Shown here piece after piece: positions 61,979-64,000 of a stretch of DNA of 64,000 bases. The stretch comes from Strix aluco (taxonomy: Eukaryota > Chordata > Aves > Strigiformes > Strigidae). The notes under the pieces were generated by a model. That model saw only the letters and a list, made by a program, of their open reading frames with translations, searched no databases and had not been told where the DNA came from. The stretch covers positions 14,982,325-15,046,324 of the forward strand of contig NC_133971.1 in assembly GCF_031877795.1 (NCBI RefSeq). The letters are read 5' to 3'. Each line of letters opens with the position of its first letter. Position 1 is the stretch's first letter. Made by a program: the position numbers and the translations under genes.

Positions 61979-63938
61979 CTATGCAAATATAGATTATGTC
62001 AGTTTTATGAGGTCAGAGATATGCATATAATTTCAGAGCACAAGAAGGACAAAAAGAGTCAAAAGCCATAATGTCTTCTTCATATTCTTTTATAATTTAA
62101 ATGGATTTTTTAAATAATATCCATTAGGAAGATCAGTATTCTTCAAAAATATATCAAATATTAGGAAACAAATTTCTTGCCACCTCTAAGTTATCGTATT
62201 ATCAAATACTACAAAAACATATTACCTTTAGTACACCTTACACAAATAGTCTATAAAAAGCAAGTATTTGGTGTGAAGTAGTTTTCTTTGCCTATTAGGA
62301 AATGAGTTAGTTACACTTAGGTGTATGCTTTTATTCTGACATTTTGAGCATGGAAAACAAAATATGTAGTAATTTCAATTTTAATTTTAAAAAATGTTTA
62401 AAAAAACATATTTTAGTATTTTGATAATTTTCAAAATTTAAGATATAATAATCATACAGAGTTATTTAAGGCATTAAAAGTATATCATTAATTATCTGAT
62501 GTTAAAGTTACCAATTTAAGAATATAAAGAAAAACTTATCACTGTACATGATTAATTAAGCACCTAGACTGAAAGACACATTCCCTCTATACCTAAATCA
62601 GGATGACTAGAATAGCTTGTGAAAAAGAGGTTAAGCTAGAAAAAAAAGATTTTGAAAGAATCATTATTTGGGATAGATAACAAGTACTGATTAGAGCAGG
62701 TTTCTCTGCAGCCCATGGACTACTTAGAATCTGCATAGGTTTCTCTCAGCTGAAGTTTTACACGGCTACGTCAAAAGACCCAGCTGATTTTTAAGGCTAT
62801 CGCTGACAGATTGTCTTCTATTAGCGCTTGTACTCAGGTAGATGTTTGGGAACTCTGGGAGGTGGAGCCATAAACCACTTTAAGCCTGGGGGAACCTGCT
62901 TCTAGAACTGGCAGCGAATAAATCTTGAAAGCTTTTCTGCAATGCATTCCCAATACCAGGTGCTCTCCCAGCCCTTCTTGTAATTTTGCATAGCAGCAAG
63001 AGTTGCAGCATGCCTTGTTCCAGAGGCACTGTGTTTCTGGGACTACCACTTCAGACATTTCAATGTTGAATCTACTGAATGTAAAGATACAGCATTTCAG
63101 ATAAATTTGTTCATATGACATTTTGATAAGACCTCTTAATTAAGACTCCAGTGTTTCCCTAGTGTCCAGATCGTTCAAATTTCTGACTTGGAATATCCTC
63201 ACAGACACACAGATATTCCTTCCTCCCTGCCCCCTATCGAATCTTCTCTATTTTGCAGAGGTTGAAATAGGAAATAGGACCAAAGGGAAAAGGATCAAAG
63301 AAAAACACTCAATGGCAAACCTCCTAGTCTCAAAGGAGCTACGTAAAAATGTTTGTGCCAGAAGTCCCAGTGGAGCTGGGGCCTGCATCTAGTGAACACA
63401 CCCAACATCCTACAACTCCTTTGTGTAAGAGGTAAGAAAACACCAACACGGTACTTCTGTTGCTGTAACAGTTGCCTTTACATATGAGAAGGGGAATATT
63501 GGCCACAGTGTATACCTTGGATTTTTTAGTTGTTATTTTATTGAAGACATGGTTCTAAAAAACACTCCGTTCTCATTAGCCACTCATTATTCCCTAGGAT
63601 TCTTCATCATTTTTGCAGTTGATCTGTTTCTCTGGATGTTAAAGCATTTCCTTTTTTTCACTGATTTTGCTCTCTGTGCATTTAGTCCTCTCTATATCCT
63701 TTGTATCAAAACTCCAGTAAACTAATCTCTTCAGATGAGAAAAATATGATGTGGGCGTCCTTTAACCTTGTCTTTCTTGCTATTCCAAACCCTGAAATGG
63801 CATCATCTCATTCTTTGGTCCTCAAATACAGCCAAAACTATTATGACAAAATGTGAAAGTACTCAATAATCTCTCTACTAAACCTTCTGAAATTGATCCA
63901 TTTATTTCACATCTCCATCAAAACAGAGTTTTACTTAC
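61979..63938 (-). other. BHMT: BHMT intron
   Basis: AT-rich intron sequence of about 2 kb. No exon, RNA gene or clear transposon was recognised. The open frame at 62834-63121 (minus) has no BHMT similarity. Confidence 0.6.
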
Positions 63939-64000
63939 ACTTATTTTCTCAGCTACATAATTGCCCCTGTTCTCTAGTTTGTCCTCACTGGCATAAAAGG
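63939..64000 (-). CDS. BHMT: BHMT coding exon, partial at the window edge
   Basis: The minus strand from the right edge reads two bases of a codon, then FYASEDKLENRGNYVAEKIS, ending in AGT before donor GTAAGT (63933-63938). The segment is a conserved BHMT region directly before the next exon's VNEAACD. The exon's 5' end and the start codon are outside the window. Confidence 0.93.

Larger units (their letters stand above)
49552..64000 (-). other. BHMT: BHMT gene, 3' portion (5' end beyond the window)
   Basis: Betaine-homocysteine S-methyltransferase transfers a methyl group from betaine to homocysteine, giving dimethylglycine and methionine. It is a cytosolic zinc enzyme of choline degradation, known from liver and kidney. 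Five full coding exons and part of a sixth encode 328 residues to the stop. About 78 N-terminal residues lie beyond the right edge, judged from the usual length of about 406. The three zinc cysteines are visible: one in VGVNCHFDP and a pair in GGCCGFEP. All splice sites are GT-AG and all phases join, so the gene looks functional. The introns between them are 61979-63938, 61193-61786, 60178-61044, 55055-59994 and 49727-54825. The last two are enlarged by CR1 copies. Confidence 0.94.

Noticed and set aside
49552..64000. BHMT2 instead of BHMT
   Set aside because: The last exon encodes a full C-terminal tail that BHMT2 lacks, and the order next to JMY fits BHMT.

Overview
This window is nuclear DNA from a bird. 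The evidence is several CR1 LINE copies ending in the avian 8-bp ATTCTRTG tails, long terminal repeats of avian ERV-L-like type, a roughly 40% GC background broken by one sharp CpG island, and intron-split vertebrate genes. Two host genes are recognisable, both on the minus strand: the first coding exon of JMY (11558-12445) and the 3' part of BHMT (49552 to beyond 64000). The order BHMT then JMY, in the same orientation, matches the mammalian arrangement on human 5q14. That region corresponds to the chicken Z chromosome, so this is probably Z-linked sequence (inference).

Layout. 1-11557 is JMY intron 1, with an antisense CR1 fragment and an exact 73-bp duplication. 11558-13330 holds JMY exon 1, its 5' UTR with a short uORF, and a CpG-island promoter with YY1, E-box, CCAAT, CRE-like and ZNF143-like sites. 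13330-49551 is intergenic. It contains a CR1 fragment, a microsatellite, a solo LTR with internal tandem units (about 19.2-20.2 kb), a 6.4-kb provirus (26208-32604), a second solo-LTR candidate (about 37.2-37.6 kb), further CR1 tails and a G-quadruplex-prone tract. 49552-64000 is BHMT. Five complete coding exons and part of a sixth give 328 residues to the natural stop, with all three zinc cysteines. The two largest introns carry antisense CR1 copies, one of them nearly full length (about 50180-54767).

The most interesting object is the provirus. It has two 605-bp LTRs that differ at only two positions, a 5-bp CTTAC target duplication, a tRNA-Lys1,2-type primer binding site, a long open gag, a pro-pol with all catalytic motifs, and a polypurine tract. 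It has no env. Gag and pol share one reading frame, interrupted by a TAG and two TGA codons. The Gag has no zinc knuckle and carries an N-terminal hydrophobic segment. Lys1,2 priming plus a knuckle-less Gag is reminiscent of the spuma/ERV-L branch. I see no CRISPR, tRNA, rRNA or bacterial-type system, and most other open frames look like chance or shadow frames.
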